DNA of 64,000 bases, taken from the NCBI GenBank assembly GCA_007753675.1, contig CP036432.1, positions 5,430,394-5,494,393 of the forward strand. The letters are read 5' to 3'. Source of the stretch: Stieleria magnilauensis (GTDB taxonomy: Bacteria; Planctomycetota; Planctomycetia; Pirellulales; Pirellulaceae). Within the stretch, counting starts at the first letter, position 1, and each line of letters begins with the position of its first letter. Below the pieces are notes generated by a model. The model was not told the origin of the DNA. It searched no databases and saw only the letters and a list, made by a program, of their open reading frames with translations. Of the stretch, positions 34,803-44,199 are shown in pieces. Made by a program: the position numbers and the translations under genes.

Positions 34803-36109
34803 CCTGCGTTCCTGTGTCGATCCGGGAGGAAAAACTGTTGGGGGTGAAGCGTCCGAACGAAGCACCCGGACATTGCGCCTGGTGAGTTGATCGGCAGGCG
34901 GGAACCTGTCGCTTAAGCGGAAAGTACAGAATAGGTCGACTTTAACGCCAGTTCAGCCGGCGGGGTGCGATGAAAAAAACGGCGGGCTCGGCTTGGCGGC
35001 TTCTGCTACGGCTTTAACTCTAAGATTCAATCCTGACGAAGCGCTCCAGCCATTTCACCGGGCTAACGATCGAAAACGATACCCACGGGTAGTGGACGAG
35101 GCGACGAGTCCCGCGAAACCGGTAGTGGACGAGGCGACGAGTCCTCTGCCAATTTGCCCACTGCAGAGGACTCGTCGCCTCGTCCACTACCGCCTTCCCG
35201 ACACGCAAGGTGACAAGGGGCACTTTTGCCCACTGCAGAGGACTCGTCGCCTCGTCCACTACCGCCTACCCGAAATGCAAGGTGACAAGGAGCACTAGCT
35301 GAGCGTCGTTCCGCGCACGCCGTCTGCCAAGCCCGCCACACCCCTCGAAAGCGGGGCAAGGGACAGGCTTCGCTTGACACAGGCTGTTGCTCGGCTATAT
35401 TTCCGATAGCTTTAGTCGGCGGTGTTGTTGGAATTTACGCTTCACCGCTCCACAGTTCATTGCGTCGCTCCACGACGATTCTGCGATTCGGCTTTTGAAG
35501 GGCCGGAAGGTTGATTTGCCTCTCTTCCCGATGACTGGCCACCGGTCGGTTCGAGTGTGGGAGTTGAGACGGGAATTTCCCAGCATCGACGTATCCAGGT
35601 GTCGGGCGACGAAAACGGAAAGGAATTGGTAGTGTCCGTGGGATGATTGGTCCCGGGACACCGGACAACCCTACGATCGACACAAGCCAGAGGAAACGGC
35701 ATTTTGCTTGGCGGCCGGCGCCGCTCCCCCGCCAGTTCGGTCCAGCCCGTGAATCGGGATGCTGATTGGTCGCAACCCCATCGGCGCGGTTGGGCAGCGA
35801 TTCGGTCGTGTTCGTTCAAGTGAGGAAGGTCAGTTGCAGCGTCGTGTCCACCGGACAGGCCCTGGAGTGATCGGTCGCGTGTTGAATTGTCAGTGCGAAA
35901 CGCGTGCTGGCCAGTGAAAACAGTTTCGCCAACGCCATGACGTTGGCTCACGAAAACTATTTGGTTTGACCCTGCGCGGGACGGTTTCCGCAGCTTCGCG
36001 CTTGGGTCCTTTATCGTTCCATCCTGCGGATTCTTTACATGATTGCCGGCCGACTTCCGCTTCCCGGCGGAAGACGCTCGATGGCGCGTCGGCGCTCTCT
36101 GGATTACAC
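34803..36109. other. 1.3-kb non-coding region upstream of rho
   Basis: No supported gene. It contains the inverted repeats at 35089-35263 and, at its right end, the probable rho leader with the hairpin CTTCCGCTTCCCGGCGGAAG (36054-36073). Long ORFs here on the minus strand have proline/arginine-rich composition and no protein signature. Confidence 0.5.
35089..35263. repeat. Perfect 29-bp inverted repeats (GTAGTGGACGAGG family)
   Basis: Plus-strand copies begin at 35089 and 35121; inverted copies lie at 35163-35191 and 35235-35263. The pair 35121-35149 / 35163-35191 forms a perfect 29-bp stem (GGTAGTGGACGAGGCGACGA as its first 20 bases) around a 13-base loop. The same unit is arrayed at 43944-44167. 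Confidence 0.9.
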
Positions 36110-37429
36110 ATGGCGAAAAAGAAACGGTCTCCTCGTCGCGGCCCAAGCTCCAATGGACAAGCCGGAGGCGGGGGTGGTAACAAACCGCGTTCGCGAAGAC
36201 GGCGACGTGGCGGTGGCGGTGGCAGTGGTAACAACGGTGCCGGCGCGAGAGATCAGAACATGGATCGCGAGCCCGCGGACATCCCCAGTGACGCGCCGCT
36301 GGAAGAGTGCGAGGGGATCCTGGAATTGCACCCCAACGGTTACGGGTTTCTCCGTAGCCGTGACAATAACTATTCCCGCGAACGCAGCGATCCGTTTGTC
36401 CCCGGAACGATGATCGAGCGATTCGGCTTGCGACAAGGTGTCTTCATCAAGGCGATGATGCAGCAAGCCAAACGCCAGCAGGGCCCCCGGATCCGCGAGA
36501 TCCTGGACGTCGACGGGATGCCGCCGGAGTCCTATCCGGACGTCAAGAGTTTTGAAACCCTGACCCCGATCAACCCCGAAGAGTGGCTGGTTCTGGAGCG
36601 CGGGCAGCGGCCGATCACCAACCGTGTGATCGATTTGCTTGCACCGCTCGGCAAGGGACAGCGGGCATTGATCGTTGCACCGCCTCGAAGCGGGAAAACG
36701 GTCATGCTGCAGGACATCGCCAGCGGGATTGCGGCCAATCACCCCGATTTGAAATTGATCGTGTTGCTGATCGACGAGCGGCCCGAAGAAGTGACCGACA
36801 TGCGTCGCAACGTCGTCGGTGGCGAAGTCGTCGCGAGCAGCCTGGACATGGACGTCGAAAGCCATGTCCGACTGAGCCAATTGGTGATCGATCGCGCGCG
36901 GCGACTGGCCGAAATGGGCCAAGACGTCTTCCTGATGCTCGATTCGATCACGCGACTCGCCCGTGCGTTCAACAAATGGGTCGGACGCAGCGGCCGAGGC
37001 GGGGCGACGATGAGCGGCGGCTTGGACATCAAGGCGATGGACATCCCGAAGAAACTGTTCGCCACCGCCCGGGCCTTCCAAGAAGGCGGCTCGTTGACGA
37101 TCGTCGGCACCTGCCTGGTGGACACCAACAGTCGGATGGACGAGGCGATTTTCCAAGAGTTCAAGGGAACCGGAAACATGGAATTGGTGCTCGATCGCCG
37201 CTTGGCAGACCGCCGCGTCTGGCCATCGATCGACATCAGCCAGTCGGGAACACGCCGCGAAGAATTGCTGCACGACGAAGAAACGTACGAAGCCGTGACG
37301 ATGTTGCGCCGAACGCTTTCCAGCATGCATCCCTGTGACGCAATGGAACAACTGACCAAACAACTCGGTCGATTCGAAAGCAACGACGAGTTCATCAAGC
37401 TGATCAGCGGCGCCAAGACGTCGCTGTAG
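36110..37429 (+). CDS. rho: Transcription termination factor Rho
   Basis: A 439-residue hexameric RNA-dependent ATPase/translocase that ends transcription. Residues 1-60 are a disordered Lys/Arg/Gly-rich extension (RRRRGGGGGSG). An OB-like RNA-binding domain (EGILELHPNGYGFLRSRDNN, ~68-90) follows. The ATPase has Walker A APPRSGKTVM (about 190-200) and Walker B DVFLMLDSIT, and the Q/R-loop regions are intact. ATG 36110 gives the family's usual length plus the extension, a feature common in high-GC and planctomycete Rho proteins. A leader hairpin at 36054-36073 may take part in autoregulation. Confidence 0.95.
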   Translation: MAKKKRSPRRGPSSNGQAGGGGGNKPRSRRRRRGGGGGSGNNGAGARDQNMDREPADIPSDAPLEECEGILELHPNGYGFLRSRDNNYSRERSDPFVPGTMIERFGLRQGVFIKAMMQQAKRQQGPRIREILDVDGMPPESYPDVKSFETLTPINPEEWLVLERGQRPITNRVIDLLAPLGKGQRALIVAPPRSGKTVMLQDIASGIAANHPDLKLIVLLIDERPEEVTDMRRNVVGGEVVASSLDMDVESHVRLSQLVIDRARRLAEMGQDVFLMLDSITRLARAFNKWVGRSGRGGATMSGGLDIKAMDIPKKLFATARAFQEGGSLTIVGTCLVDTNSRMDEAIFQEFKGTGNMELVLDRRLADRRVWPSIDISQSGTRREELLHDEETYEAVTMLRRTLSSMHPCDAMEQLTKQLGRFESNDEFIKLISGAKTSL

Positions 37430-37439
37430 AGTGATTGGA

Positions 37440-37503
37440 TTCAGGTTTCAGGTTTCAGGTTTCAAGTTCGGACTACCCCAACTTGGAACAGGGAACTTGA
37501 AAC
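37440..37503. terminator. Repeat and inverted repeat after rho
   Basis: TTCAGG/TTTCAGG is repeated about four times (37440-37462). Arms GTTTCAAGTTC (37459-37469) and GAACTTGAAAC (37493-37503) form a perfect 11-bp stem. The position after the rho stop and before tRNA-Ser fits a transcription terminator, but there is no U-tract. Confidence 0.4.
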
Positions 37504-37522
37504 GCTAGACTGGATCTGTGCC

Positions 37523-37605
37523 GGAGGATAAGCGAATTGGTGAGCGGCCTCACTGGAACTGAGGTACCCCGTAAGGGGCTGCGGGTTCGAGTCCCGTGTC
37601 CTCCG
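37523..37605 (+). tRNA. tRNA-Ser(GGA)
   Basis: An 83-nt cloverleaf: acceptor GGAGGAT pairs with GTCCTCC with G as discriminator, the anticodon stem CCTCA/TGAGG encloses CTGGAAC (anticodon GGA), there is a long variable arm TACCCCGTAAGGGGCT, and the T arm carries GGTTCGAGTCCC. The long variable arm and G73 are serine identity features. CCA is not encoded. Confidence 0.9.
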
Positions 37606-38069
37606 CTCGTTTGGGCCCGTCATGGACGGGCTTTCTGAATCATCGACCGTTCGTGTCGAGACAAACGAATCCAGCCTGTCACCCCAAGTGGCACCCTGGA
37701 TTCGCCACGATGTGTCGCCAGTGCGGTCAGCATTAAGACCGTCGCAGGCCTTGTGAATGCCGAGCGCCGTAATGCCGTGCGCCGTGACGCATTGCAAGGC
37801 GGTCTCAGATTGCCGCCCTTTCTTCCCCCGTCTGATCGATGATGATCGGCGGACGCTTTTCACGCTCGATTCTGGGCGCAGGGCATTCCTTTTGGGAGCG
37901 CCGATAAAGCGAAGATGCAATCGTGCTCAGGTTGTAGAATGTTCCACTGACGCTGAGGTGGGAACCATTGATGCGCCACTGTGGATGCAATGCGCCAGTC
38001 GCTGCTGAATTCAGGGCGGTCACAAGACGTCCTGCCGATCGCCGAGTCAACACTTGCCCCTGACGCGAC
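37606..38069. other. Non-coding region after tRNA-Ser
   Basis: No supported gene. The run GCCGAGCGCCGTAATGCCGT and its neighbours show short internal repetition. A reading frame on the opposite strand passes through the tRNA and is a false ORF. Confidence 0.4.
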
Positions 38070-38477
38070 ATGACCGAGAGTCCATCTGAAGACGGGATCC
38101 CAACACGGAACCCCTTTCATCCGCCGACTGCGACGGAAGCGCGCCCGCAGCGACGATCGATGGTGTACCTGTTCGCGTGTTTGCTGTGGTGCGGCTTGGC
38201 GATCAAGATCATGGTTCTGCGTCCGGCCATGCGTTCGATCTTCGAGGACTTTGAAGTTCAATTGCCGGTACTGACCCGTTGGCTGCTGCATCCAGGCTTC
38301 AGCGCACTGCTCCTGTTGATCGCCATCGGGCTCGTCAGCGTTCCGCTGTTCTTGGGAGCGAGTGAGACGCGTCGCCGGATCGGCTGGTACGCGATCGCCC
38401 TGGCGCTGGTCGTGTTCGCCCTGCTGGTGATCGGTTTCGGGCTGCCGCTGTTCAGTCTGATGCAGGCCCTGTCTTGA
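38070..38477 (+). CDS. Small membrane protein
   Basis: A 135-residue protein with about three hydrophobic helices (residues ~31-50, ~75-98 and ~105-128) and a short proline-rich cytosolic N-terminus containing RNPFHPP. Unknown function. The gene stands alone between tRNA-Ser and a convergent gene. Confidence 0.65.
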   Translation: MTESPSEDGIPTRNPFHPPTATEARPQRRSMVYLFACLLWCGLAIKIMVLRPAMRSIFEDFEVQLPVLTRWLLHPGFSALLLLIAIGLVSVPLFLGASETRRRIGWYAIALALVVFALLVIGFGLPLFSLMQALS

Positions 38478-38523
38478 CGTCGTCCGTGCGCCGCCCAGAT
38501 TTGAATGAACGGTTGCGGTTGCT

Positions 38524-39756
38524 CTACTCAAAATCTGGCTCGTCCCATGCATCGTGCAACAGCACATGGATTGACTTGAGGATCGATCGCAGCAGTTCGT
38601 GCAGACCCGCCGACTGATCGTCCGAGATTTTTCCTTCGTTGCGAAGGCCAAGCACGGCGCCTTGGGCGAAGGCGTGTCCGGAGAGCGCGCGTTTGAGTTG
38701 GCTGATCGCGAGCGCTCGATCGATTCGACCCTCCAATCTTCCATGAGTCGCTTGCGCCAGACCGCCGAGCAAATCCATTGCGCCGCGACAGGCGATCGAG
38801 GGGAATGAGCCGGGCGAAGCATTGTCCGCCGGCAAATCCATGAACTGCATCAGCAGCGTTTCCGCCTTGATCACCGCTGGGTGCTTCTGGTCACCAGCAG
38901 CGACTTCGTCGTTATCTGGTTCGATTGCATCAAAGAGATCATCAATTGGATCGACAATCGGATCGCCCTCGCAACGGGCTGCCAGCCCTTCTTTCTGCAT
39001 CGCCAGATCGAACGCATCGGCGTCGGACATCCCCGAAGCCATCGCTTCCTCGATCCAACGGGCCATCCGCTCGCTGCGCAGGTCGTTCTTCCTCCTCAGC
39101 CGATCCATTTCGTCGACTTCGTCTTCCAGACTCTGCTCCATCCATTCGGGGACCTCCGTTGGAGGATCCGGTTTCAGCCCGCCGACCATTTTCTGATGAA
39201 CCAGGGTTGCGATCCGCTGCACGCGTGACGCGACTATGTTCGGGTCTTCTGCCGCCTCTTTGCTGAGCCCCGAGGGACGCAGTTGGTCAGCGAGCATGCC
39301 GATCGCCTGGCCCGAGGACCGCATCTTGCCGGCCAGCTCGTCCGCATTTCGATGGTCGTAAAACCCACTTTCGTCCTCGATGTTCAGCCGACTGCAGTAG
39401 CGTGCCTTGATCGCGCCCAATAAATGAGCAACGGCAACGTGCCCCTCGACTCCGCCGAACTGGGTTTTGACAAAACAATCGGGTGGTTCGGGCAAGGGTC
39501 CTTTTTCGGCGGCGCTGATCTGGTGCAACGGGATGAAATGTCCTTCGGGGGAAATCAGCAAGCTCAGGGTATCCTGCCCTGGTGCCATCTCAACGATCAA
39601 TCCCCGCACCAGACGTGAGCGATCGTGCTCGGAAAACGAACGCCAAATGGTGGCATGTCCGCCGAGCGAAAACGCAATGTCAGTCACACGGTCCTCTAAT
39701 TCCTCGACGTCTTCCAGGCGGTCGAGCGTGCCGCGGTACTGGATCGTGATTCCCAT
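38524..39756 (-). CDS. Conserved-type hypothetical protein
   Basis: A 410-residue protein beginning MGITIQYRGTLDRLEDVEEL, with an α/β N-terminal ~120 residues followed by a long charged helical part (EWMEQSLEDEVDEMDRLRRK) and an acidic linker (DPIVDPIDDLFDAIEPDN). No signal peptide or membrane segment, and I recognise no family. An alternative ATG lies 12 bases upstream. Confidence 0.6.
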   Translation of the reverse strand: MGITIQYRGTLDRLEDVEELEDRVTDIAFSLGGHATIWRSFSEHDRSRLVRGLIVEMAPGQDTLSLLISPEGHFIPLHQISAAEKGPLPEPPDCFVKTQFGGVEGHVAVAHLLGAIKARYCSRLNIEDESGFYDHRNADELAGKMRSSGQAIGMLADQLRPSGLSKEAAEDPNIVASRVQRIATLVHQKMVGGLKPDPPTEVPEWMEQSLEDEVDEMDRLRRKNDLRSERMARWIEEAMASGMSDADAFDLAMQKEGLAARCEGDPIVDPIDDLFDAIEPDNDEVAAGDQKHPAVIKAETLLMQFMDLPADNASPGSFPSIACRGAMDLLGGLAQATHGRLEGRIDRALAISQLKRALSGHAFAQGAVLGLRNEGKISDDQSAGLHELLRSILKSIHVLLHDAWDEPDFE

Positions 39757-39878
39757 CTTTGCTTCCAACGGTTTGTTGATGTCCTATTCCGGAAGGATAT
39801 CAGAAAACCCGACCTCGGTTTTCGGATCATCACCGTCACGCTACATTCCACGTTTCCCTTTCGATTCAGGAGTTTGAC

Positions 39879-40835
39879 GTGGCCCACTTTGACGTGTTTA
39901 ACGGTGATGCAGACGGCATTTGTGCGTTGCACCAACTTCGCTTGGCCCGGCCGCGAGAGAGCACGCTGGTGACGGGTGTCAAACGCGACATCAATCTGCT
40001 CGAACGCGTCCAGGCTCGATCCGGCGACAGCGTCACGGTGCTCGACATTTCACTCGACAAGAATCGTGAGGAACTGGTGCAGCTGCTTGAGCAAGACGTC
40101 GCGGTCGCCTATTTCGACCACCATTTTGCCGGCGAGATTCCCGAATCCAATAACTTGTCGGTGCAAATCGACACCGCCGGAGACGTCTGCACCGGCCTGC
40201 TTGTCAATCGTCACCTCGACGGTGCGTTTCTGCCTTGGGCGGTGACCGCATTGTTCGGCGACAACTTGCATGACGCCGCCCGCAGTGCCGCACAGCCGCT
40301 GAACCTGACCGAATCGCAACTCGACCAACTCGAAACGCTCGGCACCCTGCTGAACTACAACGGCTACGGCAGCACGCTGGACGATTTGTATTTCCCGCCG
40401 GACCAGCTGTACCGCAAGATCCAGCCGTATGCGGATCCGTTCGAGTTCATCGCGTCCGACACCACCTTTCAAACTCTCAGCGACGGTTTCGAAAGTGACA
40501 TGAATCGGGCCAAGTCGATCGACCCGGTGTTGGAAACCAAACGCTGCGCGGCGTTCACGTTTCCGAACGAATCGTTTTCGCGGCGCGTCAGCGGCGTGTA
40601 CAGCAACCAACTGGCGCGCGAGAACCCGGACCGCGCCCATGCATTAGCCAGCCTCTTGCCCTCGGGCGACTATTTGGTCAGCGTCCGCGCCCCACTGGCA
40701 ACCAAAACCGGTGCCGACGAACTGTGTCGCCGATTCCCGACCGGCGGTGGTCGCAAAGCTGCCGCGGGCATCAACGAATTACCCGGTGATCAACTGCAAG
40801 CCTTCCTCGACGCCATGCAAAAGCAATTTAGCTGA
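39879..40835 (+). CDS. DHH-family phosphoesterase
   Basis: A 318-residue protein of the DHH/DHHA1 class. The first metal motif is DVFNGDADG (residues 5-13), the DHH triad is at residues 80-82 (AYFDHHFAG), and GGGRKAAAGI near residue 290 matches the substrate-binding glycine loop. Family members hydrolyse nano-RNA, pAp or cyclic dinucleotides; which applies here cannot be told. GTG 39879 follows an AGGAG site at 39866-39870. Its TGA overlaps the next ATG. Confidence 0.8.
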   Translation: MAHFDVFNGDADGICALHQLRLARPRESTLVTGVKRDINLLERVQARSGDSVTVLDISLDKNREELVQLLEQDVAVAYFDHHFAGEIPESNNLSVQIDTAGDVCTGLLVNRHLDGAFLPWAVTALFGDNLHDAARSAAQPLNLTESQLDQLETLGTLLNYNGYGSTLDDLYFPPDQLYRKIQPYADPFEFIASDTTFQTLSDGFESDMNRAKSIDPVLETKRCAAFTFPNESFSRRVSGVYSNQLARENPDRAHALASLLPSGDYLVSVRAPLATKTGADELCRRFPTGGGRKAAAGINELPGDQLQAFLDAMQKQFS

Positions 40836-41227
40836 TGGGCACAAAGAACTCGCCACACATCTTGGCACTGGGAACGATGACGGAGTTTTACATTCCGTCG
40901 CACAAGCTGGATGATCCCCGCTTCTATCACGGGACTCAAACCGCGCGTTCGGCGATCCATGAGTTTCTGATGCATCGCTATCGAGCCTACACCCAATCCC
41001 CGACTCCGGTGAAAGGATATTGGATCGACCCAACCGCCCAGCTCTCGCATGACGTGCTGGAACGATTCGAAGTGTCGTTCAACAAAGAAAGCGAGTTCGA
41101 CCGGCTGATTGAATTTCTGGTCGAGCTGTGTCGGCGGTTGAGCGAAGAAGCGATCTACGTCACACGAGGGACTCGCAGTTACTTGGTCACAAAAGATCCA
41201 GTTGGACCTTCGCCAGGCTCATCTTGA
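40835..41227 (+). CDS. Hypothetical protein coupled to DHH phosphoesterase
   Basis: A 130-residue cytoplasmic protein starting at the ATG that overlaps the DHH gene's stop (TGATGG). Unrecognised; it contains EFYIPSHKLDDPRFYHG and ends in a flexible tail. Tight coupling suggests a joint function. The 3' end overlaps the convergent glucosidase gene by 41 bases. Confidence 0.6.
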   Translation: MGTKNSPHILALGTMTEFYIPSHKLDDPRFYHGTQTARSAIHEFLMHRYRAYTQSPTPVKGYWIDPTAQLSHDVLERFEVSFNKESEFDRLIEFLVELCRRLSEEAIYVTRGTRSYLVTKDPVGPSPGSS

Positions 41228-43706
41228 ACGTGCCCGAAGTTTGAATCACCATCGCAGCGGTCACGGATTTCAGCGCGTCTCCGGTCGCAAGGTTCGCGAC
41301 GGGAATCGAAAGCTCATGCCAGACGCCGGGCTGCTGACCGGAGATTCGTTCACCCAGCGAGATCGACTTGGAACCGCCGCTCGTCGCCAGAGCGAAGGTC
41401 ACGTCGGATGACGGCGGTGTGTCGACGCGAAGCCGAATCTTGATCGAAGCCGACGCAAACTCGGGTGCCGAGAGATCGACGGGGTTTTCCGCCGCCAACG
41501 CAAAAGAGGCTTGCCCTTTCCCCGTCCAAGTGATCGTGCGAATGTCCTCCTGCGCGGACTCGTCGGCCGAGACAACGCGAATCGCATCGTTTGCGGTTCC
41601 GCCACGCGTCTCGGTCAAGACTATCCGCTCTGCTTCGCTGGTCAACACGATTCGCCACGGTGGAATCGCGCGGCCCCGATCAAAGTATTCGGTCAGATTC
41701 AGGCCCGTCTCGCCGCCGCTGGCTTGTTCAGAAAGTCGGGGCAGCGTGGTCGAGTCCGAATACGTCAGACCGTAGCCATACGGGAACAGCGGATCATATT
41801 CGGCTTGGCCAACATTCAGGGGCGTTTGCATCGGAGTGCGTGGCCAAGAGTAGGAAAGCTTACCTTTGAAGTCGTGCTGTACCTGCCCTTGCCGATCGGT
41901 CAACAAGACGTCGGCGACACCGATCCCCTCGGAACCGGGCAACCACGCGGCGACAAAGGCATCCGACGCGTTGATTTCACGATTGACCCACAGCGGACGA
42001 CCGGTCAGAAACACCGCGACGGTCGGAACGCCTCGATCGGAATACGATTTCAACAGTCGATAGTCCTTGTCATCGCCCGGCTTGTAGGCAAGCGTTTCAA
42101 CATCCCCTTGAAATTCCGCATACGGGTCTTCGCCAAACACGACGATCGCCGCGTCCGGCTTGATGGCGATGGAGTCCGTGACGGACTTGTCGTCGGCGAC
42201 CAGCATCGTCCGACCTCCGGCCGCCTCGACCTGGCGACGAATCCCTTCATAGATCGACGTGCCGCCGGGGAAATCGTCGTTCGAGTTGCCCGTGCCTTGC
42301 CATGAAAGTGTCCAGCCCCCGCTCTGTTTGCCGATGTTGTCGGCACCGTCGCCGGCGACGACGATCGTTGAATCGGACCGCAGTGGCAACACGCCGCCGT
42401 TGTTCTTGAGCAACACCAGCGACTCGCGTACCGCTTGTCGGGCGACGGCTCGGTGCTCGGGTTTGCCGAGTTCGTCGAACTTTCCGGCCAGCGGTCGAGA
42501 GGACGGGGAGCCCGCGTCGAACAAGCCGGCGCGGAATTTGACCCGCAGAATCCTCCGTACCGCATCGTCCAATCGGGCCATGTCCACGTCACCGGACTCC
42601 GCCTGACGAAGCATCGTTTCAAACAGCCCCCGCCAACTGTCGGCGGCCATGTACATGTCCAGCCCGGCATCAAGAACGGGCAATGCGTCGGTGGCGGTGC
42701 AACCGGGAACTTGGGCGTGTGCGTTCCAATCACCGACGATAAATCCGTCAAAGCCCATCCGCTCTTTCAGCACATCGGTGAGCAATCCCTTGTGACCGTG
42801 CAACCGTTTTCCCTGCCACTCGGAGAACGATGCCATCACACATTGAACGCCGTGATTGATCGCAACCGGATAGCCGGCTGCTTGCAGATCGCGAAGGTCT
42901 TCCTCCGACATTTGGTTGTTGCCCTGGTCCTTGCCGCCGGTCGTTCCGCCATCCCCGACGAAGTGCTTTGCGGTGGCGATGACGTGCTCACCCTGCAGAA
43001 AGGAAGGATCACCCGCGACGCCTTGGATCCCCTCGATCAACTCTCCCGTATAACTTGCCGTCACTTCCGGATGCTCGGCATAACCTTCGTACGTTCTTCC
43101 CCAACGGTCGTCTCGAACCACGGCAATCGTTGGGGCGAAGGTCCATTCCTGGCCCGTCACACGAATTTCCCTGGCAGTGATCTCGCCGATCTTGCGAAGC
43201 AATGCCGGGTTTCGCGTCGCCCCCAAGCCGATGTTGTGCGGAAAGTACGTGGCGCCGACGATATTGTTGTGCCCATGGACCGCATCGGTCCCCCACAGCA
43301 ACGGAATGAAGGGGCCGCCCTGTAAATCACATTCGCGGCTGGCGTTGTAAAACGCATCGGCAAGCGACAGCCAATCTTTTGCAGCCGCCCGATTGTTTCC
43401 CCCAGGCGCGGAATTGCCTCCGTTGAGGATCGATCCCAATGGATAGGTCTTCAAATCGTCGGGTTGGATCGATCCGATGTCGGCCTGAATCACTTGGCCC
43501 ACTTTCTGCCGCAACGTCATCTTCTGGATCAACTGGCCGATCCGCGTTTCCATCGCATCATCCAAACCGATCGGGCTGCGTGCGGTGGGCCATCGCTCGG
43601 GGTGCACCACAGAATCCTGGGCGAGACCCGTGGAGTCCTGGCTGTGGCCAACGCCCAGCGGCGCCGCAACCAGAAAGCATGCCAAGAAAAGAGAAGAATG
43701 GCGCAT
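41187..43706 (-). CDS. Secreted glycoside hydrolase family 3 β-glucosidase
   Basis: An 839-residue exported enzyme with a signal peptide (MRHSSLFLACFLVAAPLGVG). The GH3 N-terminal barrel contains KHFVGDGGT and the nucleophile aspartate in GFIVGDWNAH. The C-terminal sandwich (FPYGYGLTYS near the end of the core) is followed by an ExoP-type galactose-binding-like domain in the last ~160 residues. It would release glucose from the ends of β-glucans or oligosaccharides in the periplasm. Length and order fit the exo-1,4-β-glucosidase subgroup. The gene precedes the sulfatase pair on the same strand. Confidence 0.9.
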   Translation of the reverse strand: MRHSSLFLACFLVAAPLGVGHSQDSTGLAQDSVVHPERWPTARSPIGLDDAMETRIGQLIQKMTLRQKVGQVIQADIGSIQPDDLKTYPLGSILNGGNSAPGGNNRAAAKDWLSLADAFYNASRECDLQGGPFIPLLWGTDAVHGHNNIVGATYFPHNIGLGATRNPALLRKIGEITAREIRVTGQEWTFAPTIAVVRDDRWGRTYEGYAEHPEVTASYTGELIEGIQGVAGDPSFLQGEHVIATAKHFVGDGGTTGGKDQGNNQMSEEDLRDLQAAGYPVAINHGVQCVMASFSEWQGKRLHGHKGLLTDVLKERMGFDGFIVGDWNAHAQVPGCTATDALPVLDAGLDMYMAADSWRGLFETMLRQAESGDVDMARLDDAVRRILRVKFRAGLFDAGSPSSRPLAGKFDELGKPEHRAVARQAVRESLVLLKNNGGVLPLRSDSTIVVAGDGADNIGKQSGGWTLSWQGTGNSNDDFPGGTSIYEGIRRQVEAAGGRTMLVADDKSVTDSIAIKPDAAIVVFGEDPYAEFQGDVETLAYKPGDDKDYRLLKSYSDRGVPTVAVFLTGRPLWVNREINASDAFVAAWLPGSEGIGVADVLLTDRQGQVQHDFKGKLSYSWPRTPMQTPLNVGQAEYDPLFPYGYGLTYSDSTTLPRLSEQASGGETGLNLTEYFDRGRAIPPWRIVLTSEAERIVLTETRGGTANDAIRVVSADESAQEDIRTITWTGKGQASFALAAENPVDLSAPEFASASIKIRLRVDTPPSSDVTFALATSGGSKSISLGERISGQQPGVWHELSIPVANLATGDALKSVTAAMVIQTSGTFKMSLAKVQLDLL

Positions 43707-43943
43707 GGTGATCGACCGTTTGAAGAGGAATAAGCCGGTTGGTTCACCTAGCTTGATTGAAATTCTGCTTCAGTGCGCGCCCCGCCCCTCGTGCTCCGCC
43801 AATTTTTGACGTGGGGGAAGCGAAACCCGCCAATGGATCGATCGTTCGATGAGCCCACGGATGGCAGCGCGCACCCACGGATTTTTGACACCCTGTCATC
43901 GGTGTGTTGAAGCACTCGTATTCCGTTTCAGCTAAATCTCCGA

Positions 43944-44167
43944 GTAGTGGACGAGGCGACGAGTCCTCCGCTCAATTTCCGGGTAGCGGACGAGGCGACG
44001 AGTCCTCCGCTCAATTTCCGGATAGCGGACGAGGCGACGAGTCCTCCGCTCAATTTCCGGGTAGCGGACGAGGCGACGAGTCCTCCGCTCAATTTCCGGG
44101 TAGCGGACGAGGCGACGAGTCCTCTGCGGTCGGCAGATTGGCAAGGACTCGTCGCCTCGTCCACTAC
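43944..44167. repeat. Tandem array of five 39-bp repeats plus one inverted copy
   Basis: Units of 39 bp begin at 43944, 43983, 44022, 44061 and 44100. Each has the core GTAGYGGACGAGGCGACGAG and, in the first four, the same spacer TCAATTTCCGG. An inverted copy is at 44144-44167. Because the spacers are constant this is not a CRISPR array. The same unit occurs at 35089-35263. Confidence 0.9.
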
Positions 44168-44199
44168 CGCCTACCCGAAATGCAAGGTGACGCAAAGCG

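Noticed and set aside
36104..37363. 419-codon minus-strand ORF opposite rho
   Set aside because: Composition is the mirror of a conserved gene in GC-rich DNA; rho on the plus strand has full domain support.
37462..37920. 152-codon minus-strand ORF
   Set aside because: It is read through the antisense of tRNA-Ser; the RDSNPQPLTGYLSS-type peptide is a well-known artefact of tRNA-antisense translation.
43944..44167. Possible CRISPR array with ~28-bp repeats
   Set aside because: The ~11-base spacers are identical between units, there is no leader and no cas gene, so this is a tandem intergenic repeat.
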